DNA of 64,000 nt from Streptomyces sp. SS1-1 (GCF_008973465.1 NZ_WBXN01000004.1:2232001-2296000), one strand, 5' to 3'; positions 8,271 to 17,348 are shown, counted from the first letter of the stretch. Program-made: numbers and translations. Notes: generated by a model from the letters alone, not told the origin.

Positions 8271-10882
8271 TGACGGCCACCCCCGGGGCGACCCCCACGA
8301 TCGTGCTCGTCGGCCACGGCATGGTCGGCCAGCGCTTCCTCGAGGCGCTCGCCGAGCGCGGCCTGACCGCCACGCACCGCGTGGTCGTGCTGTGCGAGGA
8401 GCCGCGTCCGGCGTACGACCGTGTGGCGCTCACCTCGTACTTCTCGGGCCGCACACCCGAGGACCTGTCGCTGACCGACATGGAGTTCATCGAGACGCAC
8501 GGCATCGAGCTGTACGTCGGCGACCCGGCGGTCCACGTCGACCGGGAGGCCCGCAAGGTCACCGCCCGCTCCGGCGAGGTCTTCGCCTACGACACACTCG
8601 TCCTCGCCACCGGCTCGTACCCGTTCGTGCCGCCGGTGCCGAACAAGGACGCCGACGGCTGCTTCGTCTACCGCACGATCGAGGACCTGCTCGCGATCGA
8701 GGAGTACGCGAAGGCCCGCGCCACCACCGGTGCCGTGGTCGGCGGCGGACTGCTGGGCCTGGAGGCCGCCGGCGCGCTCAAGGGGCTCGGGGTGGAGGCG
8801 CACATCGTGGAGTTCGCGCCGCGCCTGATGCCGGTGCAGGTGGACGAGGGCGGCGGCGCCGCGCTGCTGCGCACCATCGAGGACATGGGCCTGAGCGTGC
8901 ACACGGGGGTCGGCACACAGGAGATCGTGGTCGACGACGCGGGTGCCGTCACCGGGATGAAGCTGTCCGACGGCTCCGAACTCGCCACCGACATGGTGGT
9001 GTTCAGCGCCGGTGTCCGCCCCCGCGACCAGCTGGCCCGCGACTGCGGCCTCACGGTCGGCGAGCGCGGCGGCATCGCGGTCGACGAGCGCTGCCGTACG
9101 GTGTCCGACCCGTCGGTGTTCGCGATCGGCGAGTGCGCCCTTGCCGTGGACGGCCGGGTGTACGGCCTGGTCGCCCCCGGCTACGAGCAGGCGGAGACGG
9201 CCGCCGCGACGATCGCCGACGACGAGGCGTCCTTCACCGGCGCCGACCTGTCCACCAAGCTGAAGCTGCTCGGTGTGGACGTGGCCTCCTTCGGCGACGC
9301 GCACGGCACCACCGAGGACTGCCTGGACGTCGTGTACTCCGACTCCCGCGCGGGCCTGTACAAGAAGCTGGTCGTCGGCCGGGACGGCACCCTGCTCGGC
9401 GGCATCCTGGTCGGGGACGCGGAGGCGTACGGCACGCTCCGGGCGTTCACCGGCTCGGTCCCGCCGGTCTCCCCCGAGTCGCTGGTGCTGCCGGCCGGCG
9501 CGGGCGCCCCCGCCCAGCTCGGCCCGGCCGCGCTGCCCGACGAGGCGGTGATCTGCTCCTGCCACAACGTCACCAAGGGCACGATCCGCGGCGCGGTCAC
9601 CGAGCACAGCTGCACCACCGTGCCCGAGGTGAAGAAGTGCACCAAGGCCGGTACGGGGTGCGGCAGTTGCGTGAAGGTGCTCGGCCAGCTCGTCACCGCC
9701 GAGCTGGAGGCGTCCGGCGTCGAGGTGGACAAGGGCCTGTGCGGCTGCTTCGCGCAGACCCGCGAGGAGCTGTACGAGATCGTCCTCGCCCTGCGCATCA
9801 CCACCTACCAGGACCTGCTGGACCGCTTCGGCCGCGACGGCGCCCGCGGCGGCGACGGCTGCGAGATCTGCAAGCCCACGGTCGCGTCGGTCATCGCGTC
9901 CCTCGCCCCCACGATCGGCGCGAGCGGCTACGTCCTGGACGGCGAGCAGGCGGCCCTCCAGGACAGCAACGACCACTTCCTCGCCAACCTCCAGAAGAAC
10001 GGCTCCTATTCGGTCGTCCCGCGCATCCCCGGCGGCGAGGTCACCCCCGAGGGCCTGATCGTGATCGGCGAGATCGCCCGGGACTTCGGCCTCTACACGA
10101 AGATCACCGGCGGTCAGCGGATCGACATGTTCGGCGCCCGCGTCGAGCAGCTGCCGCTGATCTGGGCCCGGCTCGTCGACGCCGGCTTCGAGTCCGGCCA
10201 CGCCTACGGCAAGTCGCTGCGCACGGTGAAGTCCTGTGTGGGGCAGACCTGGTGCCGCTACGGCGTGCAGGACTCGGTCCGCATGGCGATCGACCTGGAG
10301 CTGCGGTACCGGGGGCTGAGGTCGCCGCACAAGCTGAAGTCGGCGGTGTCCGGCTGCCAGCGCGAGTGCGCGGAGGCCCAGTCGAAGGACTTCGGCGTGA
10401 TCGCCACCGCCAACGGCTGGAACCTGTACGTCGGCGGCAACGGCGGCGCCACCCCGCGCCACGCGGACCTGCTGGCGCAGGACCTGTCCGACGCCGAACT
10501 GATCCGGCTGATCGATCGGTTCCTGATGTTCTACATCCGCACCGCGGACCGTCTGGAACGCACCAGCGTGTGGCTGGAGCGCATCCCGGGCGGCCTGGAC
10601 CACGTCCGCGAGGTCGTCGTGGAGGACTCCCTCGGCATCTGCGAGGAGCTGGAGTCCCTGATGGCGGCCCATGTCTCGCACTACCGCGACGAGTGGGCCG
10701 AGACCATCAACGACCCCGAGAAACTGGCGCGGTTCGTGTCCTTCGTGAACGCGCCCGACACCCCCGACCCGGTCGTCGGCTTCGTCCCGGAGCGCGGCCA
10801 GATCAAGCCCGACCTGCCCCTGCTGTCCATCGGCCTGCGTCCCCGCGCCGACGACGTCCTGGAAGGAAGCGCCCAGCGATGA
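8270..10882 (+). CDS. nirB: Nitrite reductase [NAD(P)H] large subunit
   Basis: The 870-residue protein matches full-length NirB. FAD and NAD domains occupy about residues 1-420. A BFD-type [2Fe-2S] domain follows (VICSCHNVTKGTIRGAV with later CGSC), and then the siroheme domains. The [4Fe-4S]-siroheme ligands are Cys656, Cys662 (SCVGQTWC), Cys696 and Cys700 (SGCQREC), in the C-x5-C...C-x3-C pattern. It reduces nitrite to ammonium with six electrons from NAD(P)H in the cytoplasm. It overlaps its neighbours at both ends (TGATG upstream, ATGA downstream with nirD). A much longer reading on the same frame from 6884 is only an open frame through the previous gene. Confidence 0.97.
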   Translation: MTATPGATPTIVLVGHGMVGQRFLEALAERGLTATHRVVVLCEEPRPAYDRVALTSYFSGRTPEDLSLTDMEFIETHGIELYVGDPAVHVDREARKVTARSGEVFAYDTLVLATGSYPFVPPVPNKDADGCFVYRTIEDLLAIEEYAKARATTGAVVGGGLLGLEAAGALKGLGVEAHIVEFAPRLMPVQVDEGGGAALLRTIEDMGLSVHTGVGTQEIVVDDAGAVTGMKLSDGSELATDMVVFSAGVRPRDQLARDCGLTVGERGGIAVDERCRTVSDPSVFAIGECALAVDGRVYGLVAPGYEQAETAAATIADDEASFTGADLSTKLKLLGVDVASFGDAHGTTEDCLDVVYSDSRAGLYKKLVVGRDGTLLGGILVGDAEAYGTLRAFTGSVPPVSPESLVLPAGAGAPAQLGPAALPDEAVICSCHNVTKGTIRGAVTEHSCTTVPEVKKCTKAGTGCGSCVKVLGQLVTAELEASGVEVDKGLCGCFAQTREELYEIVLALRITTYQDLLDRFGRDGARGGDGCEICKPTVASVIASLAPTIGASGYVLDGEQAALQDSNDHFLANLQKNGSYSVVPRIPGGEVTPEGLIVIGEIARDFGLYTKITGGQRIDMFGARVEQLPLIWARLVDAGFESGHAYGKSLRTVKSCVGQTWCRYGVQDSVRMAIDLELRYRGLRSPHKLKSAVSGCQRECAEAQSKDFGVIATANGWNLYVGGNGGATPRHADLLAQDLSDAELIRLIDRFLMFYIRTADRLERTSVWLERIPGGLDHVREVVVEDSLGICEELESLMAAHVSHYRDEWAETINDPEKLARFVSFVNAPDTPDPVVGFVPERGQIKPDLPLLSIGLRPRADDVLEGSAQR

Positions 10883-11229
10883 CCCTGGCTCCCGAGATCA
10901 CCGATGTGAAGGTCCACGTCCGGGTGGGCGGCCACTGGCTGCCGGTCTGCGACCTTTCCCGGCTGCTGCCGGGCCGGGGCGTGGCGGCCCTGCTGCCGGA
11001 CGGCGGCCAGGTGGCCCTGTTCCGGGACCGGTCGGGCCGCCTGTACGCCATCGACAACCGCGACCCGTTCGGCGGCGCGGCGGTCCTCTCCCGCGGCCTG
11101 ACCGGCACGCACCGGGGCCGGCCCTTCGTCGCCTCCCCGCTGCTGAAGCAGCGGTTCGACCTGGAGACGGGCCAGTGCCTGGACGACGAGGCGGTACGGG
11201 TGACGACGTACGAGGTGCGGGCGGGCTGA
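10879..11229 (+). CDS. nirD: Nitrite reductase small subunit (Rieske-like NirD)
   Basis: A 116-residue protein with the NirD Rieske-fold layout: strand-rich, with NRDPFGGAAVLSRGL and FVASPLLKQRFDLETGQC. As in NirD, the cysteine/histidine ligand pairs of true Rieske proteins are missing, so it should not bind a [2Fe-2S] cluster. Its role in the family is to support the large subunit. The ATG lies inside the end of nirB (ATGA overlap), with GGAAGGAAG just before it. It is the last gene of the operon; the stop codon lies in a palindrome shared with the convergent SDR gene. Confidence 0.95.
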   Translation: MTLAPEITDVKVHVRVGGHWLPVCDLSRLLPGRGVAALLPDGGQVALFRDRSGRLYAIDNRDPFGGAAVLSRGLTGTHRGRPFVASPLLKQRFDLETGQCLDDEAVRVTTYEVRAG

Positions 11230-11243
11230 CGAAGCTTCGTCAG
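11226..11243. terminator. 18-bp palindrome spanning both convergent stop codons
   Basis: CTGACGAAGCTTCGTCAG is a perfect palindrome. Its left side contains the TGA of nirD (11227-11229) and its right side contains, on the other strand, the TGA of the SDR gene (11240-11242). It may act as a short bidirectional terminator, but it has no loop or T-run. Confidence 0.4.
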
Positions 11244-12166
11244 GGCTTCAGGGCCTCGGGGTCCACGCCGGTCAGCCGGGCCGAGTGCTCCCACAGCAGG
11301 GCGCTCGCCCGGTCGTCCGTCGTCCAGGAGGCCCGCCGCGCGGGGGCGGGGGCGCCGCGCCAGTCGAGGAACGCCGGGCCCGTGAAGGAGTCGGGGCGGA
11401 CGCCGGGCGCGGTGGCCGCGTACAGGACCGGCAGCGCGCCCGCCGTCGCCGGCTGGGCGAACAGGCGGTTGCCGAGGTGCGCGAGCCGTTCGCCGGTCCG
11501 GTTGCCCGCCATGCGCGGCCCGGCGGCCTGGAGCCCGGTGTCCGCGTAGCCGGGGTGGGCCGCGGCGGCCACCACGTCCGCGTCGCGCGCCGCCAGTCTG
11601 CGGGCCAGCTCGTGGGTGAAGAGCAGGTTGGCCGACTTGGAGCGGGCGTAGGCGGTCCACCGCCGGTACCGGCGCTCGCTGTTGAGGTCGCGCAGGTCGA
11701 TGTTCCCCATCAGGTGCGCCGGGCTGGAGACGGTCACCACGCGCGCGCCCGGCGTCGCGAGCAGCCGGGGCAGCAGCAGTCCGGTGAGCGCGAAGTGCCC
11801 CAGGTGGTTGACGCCGAACTGCGTCTCGAACCCGTCGGCCGTCGTCCCGTACGGCAGGGCCATCACCCCGGCGTTGTTCACCAGCAGGTCGAGCCGGCCG
11901 TACGGGAACGTCTCCGCGAACGCGCGCACCGAGCCGAGGTCGGCCAGGTCCAGGCGCAGCACCTCGACCAGCGCTCCGGGGACCTCCGTCACCAGCCGGT
12001 CCCCCGCCGCCGCGCCCCGGGCCTCGCTGCGGCAGGCGAGCACCACCCGCGCCCCGTGGGCCGCCAGCTCCCGTGCCGTGGCGAGGCCGATGCCGCCGTT
12101 GCCCCCGGTGACGACGGCGGTCCGGCCGTCGAGGGCGGGGATGTCACGGGGGCTCCAGCGGGACAT
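11240..12166 (-). CDS. SDR-family NAD(P)-dependent oxidoreductase
   Basis: A 308-residue classical-fold SDR. The cofactor motif is VVTGGNGGIGLATARELA (TGxxxGIG). NNAGVM follows at about residue 95. The catalytic motif is YARSKSANLLF (YxxxK), with the Ser in VVTVSSPAH upstream. The overall layout resembles retinol dehydrogenase/WWOX-like SDRs, and the substrate is unknown. The ATG at 12166 follows AAGGAG at seven bases; an in-frame start ten codons upstream lacks a site. It appears to be a single-gene unit convergent with nirD. Confidence 0.9.
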   Translation of the reverse strand: MSRWSPRDIPALDGRTAVVTGGNGGIGLATARELAAHGARVVLACRSEARGAAAGDRLVTEVPGALVEVLRLDLADLGSVRAFAETFPYGRLDLLVNNAGVMALPYGTTADGFETQFGVNHLGHFALTGLLLPRLLATPGARVVTVSSPAHLMGNIDLRDLNSERRYRRWTAYARSKSANLLFTHELARRLAARDADVVAAAAHPGYADTGLQAAGPRMAGNRTGERLAHLGNRLFAQPATAGALPVLYAATAPGVRPDSFTGPAFLDWRGAPAPARRASWTTDDRASALLWEHSARLTGVDPEALKP

Positions 12167-12232
12167 GTGGGGCTCCTTCCGCGCGGTACCGGTCATGCCA
12201 GCCTACGAACGACCGGACCGGCCCGCCGCGCG

Positions 12233-12697
12233 TCAGCGGTTCGTACGCCGCCGCTGCACCGCCAGTATCACCGTGCCCCCGGCGAGGACGGCGACCAGGC
12301 CGCCCGCCGCGATGTACGGGGTGCTGTCGGAGCCGCCGGTCTCGGCGAGGTCGGTGCCGTCCCGGCCGCCGTCGTCCGCGGCGGCACCGACCCCGGTCTT
12401 CTCGTCGTCGGACGCCTTGTCCTCGGACGTCGTCTCTTCGGCCCCCGTGTCGTCGGAGCCCTTGTCGTCGGCCGGGACGAAGCCGGCGGGCGGGCTGTCG
12501 CAGCCGAGGCCGTCGCCGTCCCGGTCCAGATGGGACCCGTAGTGCCGGTCGCCGCGGGGGATGTCGGAGTACCCGCTGGCGTACGCCTCGGCGCAGTTCG
12601 TGAACGGGTGGTTCCCGTCGTGGGCGGCGGCGGTGGCGGGCAGCGCGGCCAGGGCCAGCGCGGCGACGAGGGCGCCGGGGGTGCGGAGCGGGTTCAC
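12233..12697 (-). CDS. Cell-wall-anchored excalibur calcium-binding-domain protein
   Basis: The 154-residue secreted protein has a signal peptide (ALVAALALAALPATAAA). It is followed directly by an excalibur domain: FTNCAEAYASG, then HLDRDGDGLGCD, a DxDxDG-like calcium loop flanked by two cysteines. An acidic Asp/Glu/Thr-rich spacer follows. The C-terminus has the sorting signal LAETG, a hydrophobic helix (YIAAGGLVAVLAGGTVIL) and a basic tail (QRRRTNR). LAxTG is the motif recognised by Streptomyces class E sortases, so it should be linked to peptidoglycan. The GTG at 12697 follows GGAAGGA; an upstream reading from 12751 lacks a site and would hide the signal peptide. Confidence 0.88.
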   Translation of the reverse strand: MNPLRTPGALVAALALAALPATAAAHDGNHPFTNCAEAYASGYSDIPRGDRHYGSHLDRDGDGLGCDSPPAGFVPADDKGSDDTGAEETTSEDKASDDEKTGVGAAADDGGRDGTDLAETGGSDSTPYIAAGGLVAVLAGGTVILAVQRRRTNR

Positions 12698-12873
12698 GGC
12701 GGGTCCTTCCCTGATGACTCGGAGACGGCTCGGGCGACGGCGACGTGGCACGACGGCGCGTGTGTGACACGCGTGGTCCGAGTGGCCCGAACGGTTCCGA
12801 GAGGTGGTTCAAGAGGTGACGAACCTAGCCACGGGCCACGGAGGCGCCGGGGCGATATGGGAGACCCGTGACC

Positions 12874-14538
12874 CTAACGTGACGTGACCGGACGGTAGCT
12901 CTCCGCATGGACGATGTCGTCCACGGACAGCGGTTCCGGGTCCGGGTCCAGGTAGAACCACTCGGCGTCCGGGCCGGGCGCCGCCGGGGCCTTGGCGGGC
13001 GCCTCCGTCCTGGCGGGGCCCGGCATCAGCAGCTCCACCCGGAGGCCGGCGGCCCGCTGCTGTGCCGTGAACTCCTCGACCTGGTTGCGGCAGGCGTGGT
13101 CCAGATGGGTCACCCCGGTCAGGTCGAGGCGGATACGGGGCTTGCCGGAGGAGGCGGCCGCCTCCAGGGCCTCGATGACCTCGGGCAGCCGCAGGAAGGT
13201 CGCGTTGCCGGCCATGACGACCTTCGCGGTGTCCTCCTCGACGTGCTGCCGGATCACCGTCCGCGACATGCGCAGCGCGGCCAGCACGACCCCCGCCGCG
13301 AGCCCCACGAGCACGCCTTCGAGCAAAGCCGTCGCCACGATGACCACGGTCGTCACCGTCATGACGACGAACTCGCCCCGGTCCTGCCGCCACATCCTGG
13401 GGAACTCCGCCGGCGCGAACAGCTTCCAGCCGCTGTGCACGAGGACGCCCGCGAGCACCGAGATCGGGATGAGCGCCAGCACCTGCGGCAGCAGCAGCGC
13501 GAAGGCCAGCAGCCACAGGCCGTGCAGGGTGCGGGAGAGCCGGGTCTTCGCACCGGCCTGGACGTTGGCGGAGCTGCGGGCGACGACCGCCGTGATCGGC
13601 AGGGCCCCGAGCAGTCCGGCGAGCGTGTTGCCGGCGCCCTGGGCGATGAGCTCGGTGTTGTAGCGGGTGCGCGGGCCGCTGTGCATCCGGTCCACCGCGG
13701 CCGCCGTGAACAGGCTCTCGGCGGAGGCGATGACCGTGAACGTGACGACGGAGGTCAGGACCGCCACGTCGGCGAGCCCCGCGAAGTCCCCGGGCCCCGG
13801 CATCCGTACCGAGCCGAGCAGGTTGCCCACCTGAAGGGTCTTCACCTCCACGCCGGGCAGCGCGGCGACCGCGATACCGACACCGACGGCGACCAGCGCG
13901 GCGGGCATCTTGCCGGCCGCCCCGGGGACCTTCTTCCACAGGAAGCTGAGCACGATGGTCGCGATGCCGAGCAGTGTGGCGATCACGGCCTGCGGATCGG
14001 CCAGAACGGCGGCGATCAGGTCCGGGACGCCCGCCATGTTGTCGAGGGGGGCGCCGGGCGCCTTGGCGTCGGCCATCGGATAGAGCTGGCTGAACATCAG
14101 CGGCAGCCCGATGCCGGCCAGCATCCCCTGTACGACGGCCAGCGAGATCGCCTGGAACATCCGGCCGAGCCGGACGACGCCGAGGACGATCTGCAGGACG
14201 CCGGAGCACAGGACGATCACCCCGAGCAGGGCCAGGCCGTGCTCGGCCACCGTCTCGGCGACGAGCGCGGCGAGCCCGGCGGCCGGGCCGCTGACCTGGA
14301 GGGTGCTGCCCCGGATCGCGCCGACGACCAGGCCGCCGACGACACCGGAGATGATGCCGAGTTCGGCGGGGACACCGGAGGCGACGGCGACGCCGATGCA
14401 CAGCGGCAGGGCGACGAGGAAGACGACGAAGGAGGCGGTGATCTCGTTGACGAGGTCGGGCCGGTCCGCCGCCGGGGTCCGGGTCTGGGCGGGGGCCTGC
14501 CGGCTCCGGGTCCGGCCGCGTGCGTGCGCCCCGCTCAT
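12874..14538 (-). CDS. SulP-family anion transporter with STAS domain
   Basis: A 554-residue membrane protein with about 10-14 hydrophobic helices. The SulP signature region is ALPLCIGVAVASGVPAELGI, followed by GPAAGLAALVAE. A C-terminal cytoplasmic STAS domain (about residues 440-520, RIRLDLTGVTHLDHACRNQ) ends the fold, followed by an Ala/Pro-rich tail. Members carry sulfate, bicarbonate or other anions. The gene is the second of a two-gene operon with a beta-carbonic anhydrase whose stop overlaps this ATG (ATGA), which favours bicarbonate as the substrate. The long in-frame reading up to 14859 lies inside the carbonic anhydrase gene and is rejected. Confidence 0.92.
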   Translation of the reverse strand: MSGAHARGRTRSRQAPAQTRTPAADRPDLVNEITASFVVFLVALPLCIGVAVASGVPAELGIISGVVGGLVVGAIRGSTLQVSGPAAGLAALVAETVAEHGLALLGVIVLCSGVLQIVLGVVRLGRMFQAISLAVVQGMLAGIGLPLMFSQLYPMADAKAPGAPLDNMAGVPDLIAAVLADPQAVIATLLGIATIVLSFLWKKVPGAAGKMPAALVAVGVGIAVAALPGVEVKTLQVGNLLGSVRMPGPGDFAGLADVAVLTSVVTFTVIASAESLFTAAAVDRMHSGPRTRYNTELIAQGAGNTLAGLLGALPITAVVARSSANVQAGAKTRLSRTLHGLWLLAFALLLPQVLALIPISVLAGVLVHSGWKLFAPAEFPRMWRQDRGEFVVMTVTTVVIVATALLEGVLVGLAAGVVLAALRMSRTVIRQHVEEDTAKVVMAGNATFLRLPEVIEALEAAASSGKPRIRLDLTGVTHLDHACRNQVEEFTAQQRAAGLRVELLMPGPARTEAPAKAPAAPGPDAEWFYLDPDPEPLSVDDIVHAESYRPVTSR

Positions 14539-15143
14539 GCGGCATGCACCCGGAACCGGCCGTCGCCCTCCAGCTCGTGCACCTGACCGGTGTCGACCTC
14601 GTAGTACCAGCCGTGCAGCCGCAGCCGCCCGGCCTCCATGCGCTGCCGCACCACCGGGTACGACCGCAGGACGCCGAGCTGGTTGACGACGTTGCCCTGC
14701 GACACGTCGGGCAGCGACGGGTCGTCGTCGGAGGCGGAGGCGAGGACCGGCGTCAGCTCGGGGCGCGCCAGCTCCAGCCAGGCGTCCACGCCGGGGAGCC
14801 GGGACAGATCGTCGCCGGACTTCAGGGCGCCCATCGCCCCGCAGTGTGAGTGACCGCACACGACGACGTCCTGAACTCCGAGCACCTCCAGCGCGTACTC
14901 GATGGTGGCCGCCTCCCCGGACGGACCGGGGCAGCCGTACGGCGGCACGATGTTCCCCGCGTTACGCAGCTCGAATATCTCGCCGGGCCGGGCGCCGGTA
15001 ATCAGCGCCGGTATGACCCGGGAATCCGAGCAGGTGATGAAGAGCGCCTCGGGATATTGCCCTTCGGCCAGCTTCCGGTATTCGCCGCTTTCGAAATCGA
15101 CCCAGCGCCTGAACGAGCGCGCACGATCCAGCAGTGCCTTCAA
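14535..15143 (-). CDS. Beta-carbonic anhydrase
   Basis: The 202-residue protein carries the beta-class zinc site: CSDSR (Cys and the Asp-Arg dyad, about residues 38-42) and HSHCGAM (His and Cys about 60 residues later). NAGNIVPP lies between. It interconverts carbon dioxide and bicarbonate in the cytoplasm. It is the first gene of an operon with the SulP transporter and overlaps it by ATGA. Linked or fused SulP-carbonic anhydrase pairs are known in many bacteria and point to a joint role in bicarbonate supply or pH control. An AGGAGGCTGCG-like ribosome site precedes the ATG. Confidence 0.95.
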   Translation of the reverse strand: MKALLDRARSFRRWVDFESGEYRKLAEGQYPEALFITCSDSRVIPALITGARPGEIFELRNAGNIVPPYGCPGPSGEAATIEYALEVLGVQDVVVCGHSHCGAMGALKSGDDLSRLPGVDAWLELARPELTPVLASASDDDPSLPDVSQGNVVNQLGVLRSYPVVRQRMEAGRLRLHGWYYEVDTGQVHELEGDGRFRVHAA

Positions 15144-15338
15144 CGCAGCCTCCTAGGGGGGAAGTTCGGCCTGTTCACAGCACCGTAGGGGAGGCTGCCC
15201 CAGAGGAAGGTTAAGAGAAAGACAATACGCGTCCAGCCCTTGACCACAATCTCCCGCAACTCCCTGTGCAGGATCAGTTCTTGTAACGTGTCGAGCCCAG
15301 GGCAGGAATTGCTGCGGAATCCACGGAGAGCAGAACGC
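15144..15338. other. Divergent intergenic region between carbonic anhydrase and response regulator
   Basis: This 195-base stretch has locally lower GC (around 15200-15300) and should hold both promoters. I see GGAGAG before the response regulator start. I could not assign a firm -35/-10 pair in either direction. Confidence 0.4.
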
Positions 15339-16166
15339 ATGGGCATGGACACAGGCATGGGTATGGGCATACGAGTGCTGCTCATCGAGGACGACAGGAC
15401 GATCGCGGAACCTCTGATGGAGGGGCTGCGGCACTACGGGCTGACGGTGGATCACGTGACCACCGGGGCGCAGGGCCTGCGCAGCGCGTACGGCGACGTC
15501 GTCCTGCTCGACCTCGGCCTGCCGGACATGGACGGCATCGACGTGTGCCGGGGCATTCGCCAGGTCTCGGACGTGCCGGTGATCATCCTGAGCGCGCGGG
15601 ACGAGGAGGCCGACCGGGTACTGGGCCTGGAGCTGGGCGCCGACGACTACTTGGCGAAACCGTTCAGCGTACGGGAGCTGGTGGCCCGCGTACGGGCGGT
15701 CACCCGGCGCACGCGACGCACGGCCCCGTCACCCCCGGACGAGGCCCGGCCCCCGCGGGCGGCGTCGGACCGGGAACGCATACAGACACTGATGAACCGC
15801 CTGCGCACGGAGACGACCGCGCCACCACACGAGGAGGCCACGCCTCACACGGCACCCGGCCCCCTGGTCGTGGACCGCCGCACCCGGCAGGTGTGGGTCG
15901 GCGACATCCCGGTCACCCTCACCCCGAAGGAGTTCGAACTGCTGGCACTGCTCAGCGAGGACCCGGGGGCGGTGTACTCGCGGCAACAGATCCTGGACCG
16001 CGTCTGGGACCCGCACTACGAGGGCCCCACCAAGACGCTGGACGTCCACATCGCTTCCTTGCGCCGAAAGTTGGGCGACCCGGCATGGATCCAGACACTG
16101 CGCGGAGTCGGCTTCCGCCTGGCGGTGCGACCGGGACCCGGCGGCCGGCGAGTACCGTCCCCATGA
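15339..16166 (+). CDS. OmpR/PhoB-family response regulator, no adjacent kinase
   Basis: A 275-residue two-domain regulator. The receiver domain runs from IRVLLIEDD with the acidic pocket, phospho-acceptor Asp in VVLLDLGLPDMDG, Ser in IILSARDE and Lys in YLAKPFS. A linker of about 60 residues rich in Arg/Pro/Thr is longer than usual. The winged-helix DNA-binding domain follows (TLTPKEFELLALLSEDPGAVYSRQQILDRVW and the wing DVHIASLRRKLG). The ATG at 15339 is close to GGAGAG; upstream in-frame codons to 15240 are rejected. No histidine kinase gene is next to it, so its partner must be encoded elsewhere or it works as an orphan. Confidence 0.92.
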   Translation: MGMDTGMGMGIRVLLIEDDRTIAEPLMEGLRHYGLTVDHVTTGAQGLRSAYGDVVLLDLGLPDMDGIDVCRGIRQVSDVPVIILSARDEEADRVLGLELGADDYLAKPFSVRELVARVRAVTRRTRRTAPSPPDEARPPRAASDRERIQTLMNRLRTETTAPPHEEATPHTAPGPLVVDRRTRQVWVGDIPVTLTPKEFELLALLSEDPGAVYSRQQILDRVWDPHYEGPTKTLDVHIASLRRKLGDPAWIQTLRGVGFRLAVRPGPGGRRVPSP

Positions 16167-16209
16167 CCCACCGACTGCTGTCCCCTCCTGGGAACCACCG
16201 GCGTGAGCC

Positions 16210-16695
16210 CTACACACCCCACCGCTTGAGAACGTCCACCGCTCGCGCCACCCCCGGCCACACCTGAAGCCGCACTCTCTCCACGGTCTCGGGACTGGCG
16301 TCCGACTCGACGTCGGCCTCGATCGCCCGCGCCAGATTGCTCCGGGACACCCGAACCCGATGCCGACCGGGGGCGACCGAGAACGTGGCCGCGTCCGGGC
16401 CGTAGTCCGTACACCCCATGACGACGAGCCGCCCCGACGCCACACGGAGACTGCCCTCGACGACATGATCGAACTCTTCGCGGTCATCACGAGGTTCGCC
16501 TTCAAGAAGCTCGACTGTGACGGCCACGTGGACATTGACGGCGGTACCGACGCCCAACGCGTCCTCGACCACCGCGAGATGATCGGCGACGGCCTCCGCG
16601 GTCCACGCCTCACTCAGATCACCGTCGCCTTCGGCATCGGCGACGTGAATCTGAAAGTAGTCGGCGAAGAGCCTGAGCTCGGTGACGGAGATCAT
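16210..16695 (-). CDS. Hypothetical protein, 161 aa, actinobacterial
   Basis: I do not recognise a named family. The protein is acidic and soluble, starting ISVTELRLFADYFQIHVADAEGD, with alternating hydrophobic segments consistent with a beta-rich N-terminal half and a short helical C-terminus (VWPGVARAVDVLKRWGV). No signal peptide or membrane helix is present. Similar small proteins with an early ADYFQIHV-like stretch occur widely in actinomycetes, as far as I recall, without assigned function. The ATG at 16695 is the best start. It converges with the response regulator and is followed, on the same strand upstream, by an ATP-binding protein and a GntR block. Confidence 0.7.
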   Translation of the reverse strand: MISVTELRLFADYFQIHVADAEGDGDLSEAWTAEAVADHLAVVEDALGVGTAVNVHVAVTVELLEGEPRDDREEFDHVVEGSLRVASGRLVVMGCTDYGPDAATFSVAPGRHRVRVSRSNLARAIEADVESDASPETVERVRLQVWPGVARAVDVLKRWGV

Positions 16696-16810
16696 GCGTG
16701 CAGACTGCCACGCCCCACTGACAACGCCAGATGTCGTCACCTGTGGCTGGCTACGGCGGTTCGCACACCGCCGAAGGCACCAGCGCAAAGGCCCCGGATG
16801 CGGCTCTCCG

Positions 16811-17263
16811 TCATCGTGCGCGACGGCATGAAGGCCAGGCGTCAGCCAACTCGAAGGAGACCACCGTTCCGCCGAAGCGGCTTGGCCCGGAGTACCAGGA
16901 AGCGGCGATGGAGTCGACCAGGAGCAGCCCACGGCCGTGAGCGTCGTCGGCGTCCGGTCGCCTGAGGCGCACGCTCGCAGGGAATCCCGGGTTGTGCACC
17001 TCCACGTGCAGTGACGACCCCTTCCGTAACCACTCGACCCGAACAACCCGCTCCTCGTCGGACCGTCCGTAGAGGATCGCGTTGGTCACCAGCTCCGAGA
17101 TCAGCAGAACGCAGTCATCCACCGAACAGGCGGGCTCGTACGGGGCGATGAGCTTCCGGAACCAGCGTCGAGCCTGAGAGACGGACTCGGGCGCCGGGTC
17201 CAGGGCCATCGCCCCGAGTCTCGGCGATGCGCCACAGGGGTCACGGTCGATCACAAACGCCAT
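16811..17263 (-). CDS. Histidine-kinase-like ATP-binding protein (anti-sigma-factor-kinase type)
   Basis: A 150-residue single GHKL/HATPase domain. The N-box is ELVTNAILYG, the G1 box lies in HNPGF/RPDADDAHGRGL, and GGTVVSFEL ends the fold. These proteins resemble SpoIIAB/RsbW kinases and are very numerous in Streptomyces, usually without a sigma factor beside them. The ATG at 17263 follows GAGGAG; earlier codons to 17371 would run into the operator repeats. It is transcribed away from the GntR gene, and both share an operator region, so GntR probably controls it. Confidence 0.85.
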   Translation of the reverse strand: MAFVIDRDPCGASPRLGAMALDPAPESVSQARRWFRKLIAPYEPACSVDDCVLLISELVTNAILYGRSDEERVVRVEWLRKGSSLHVEVHNPGFPASVRLRRPDADDAHGRGLLLVDSIAASWYSGPSRFGGTVVSFELADAWPSCRRAR

Positions 17264-17348
17264 CAGCGCTTTCTCCTCGCTACAGGCAGGGAGCCGCCGC
17301 AGACCGCATGAGGGCACCCCACGCCTCAGACAGAGGCCAGTCGGGTTG

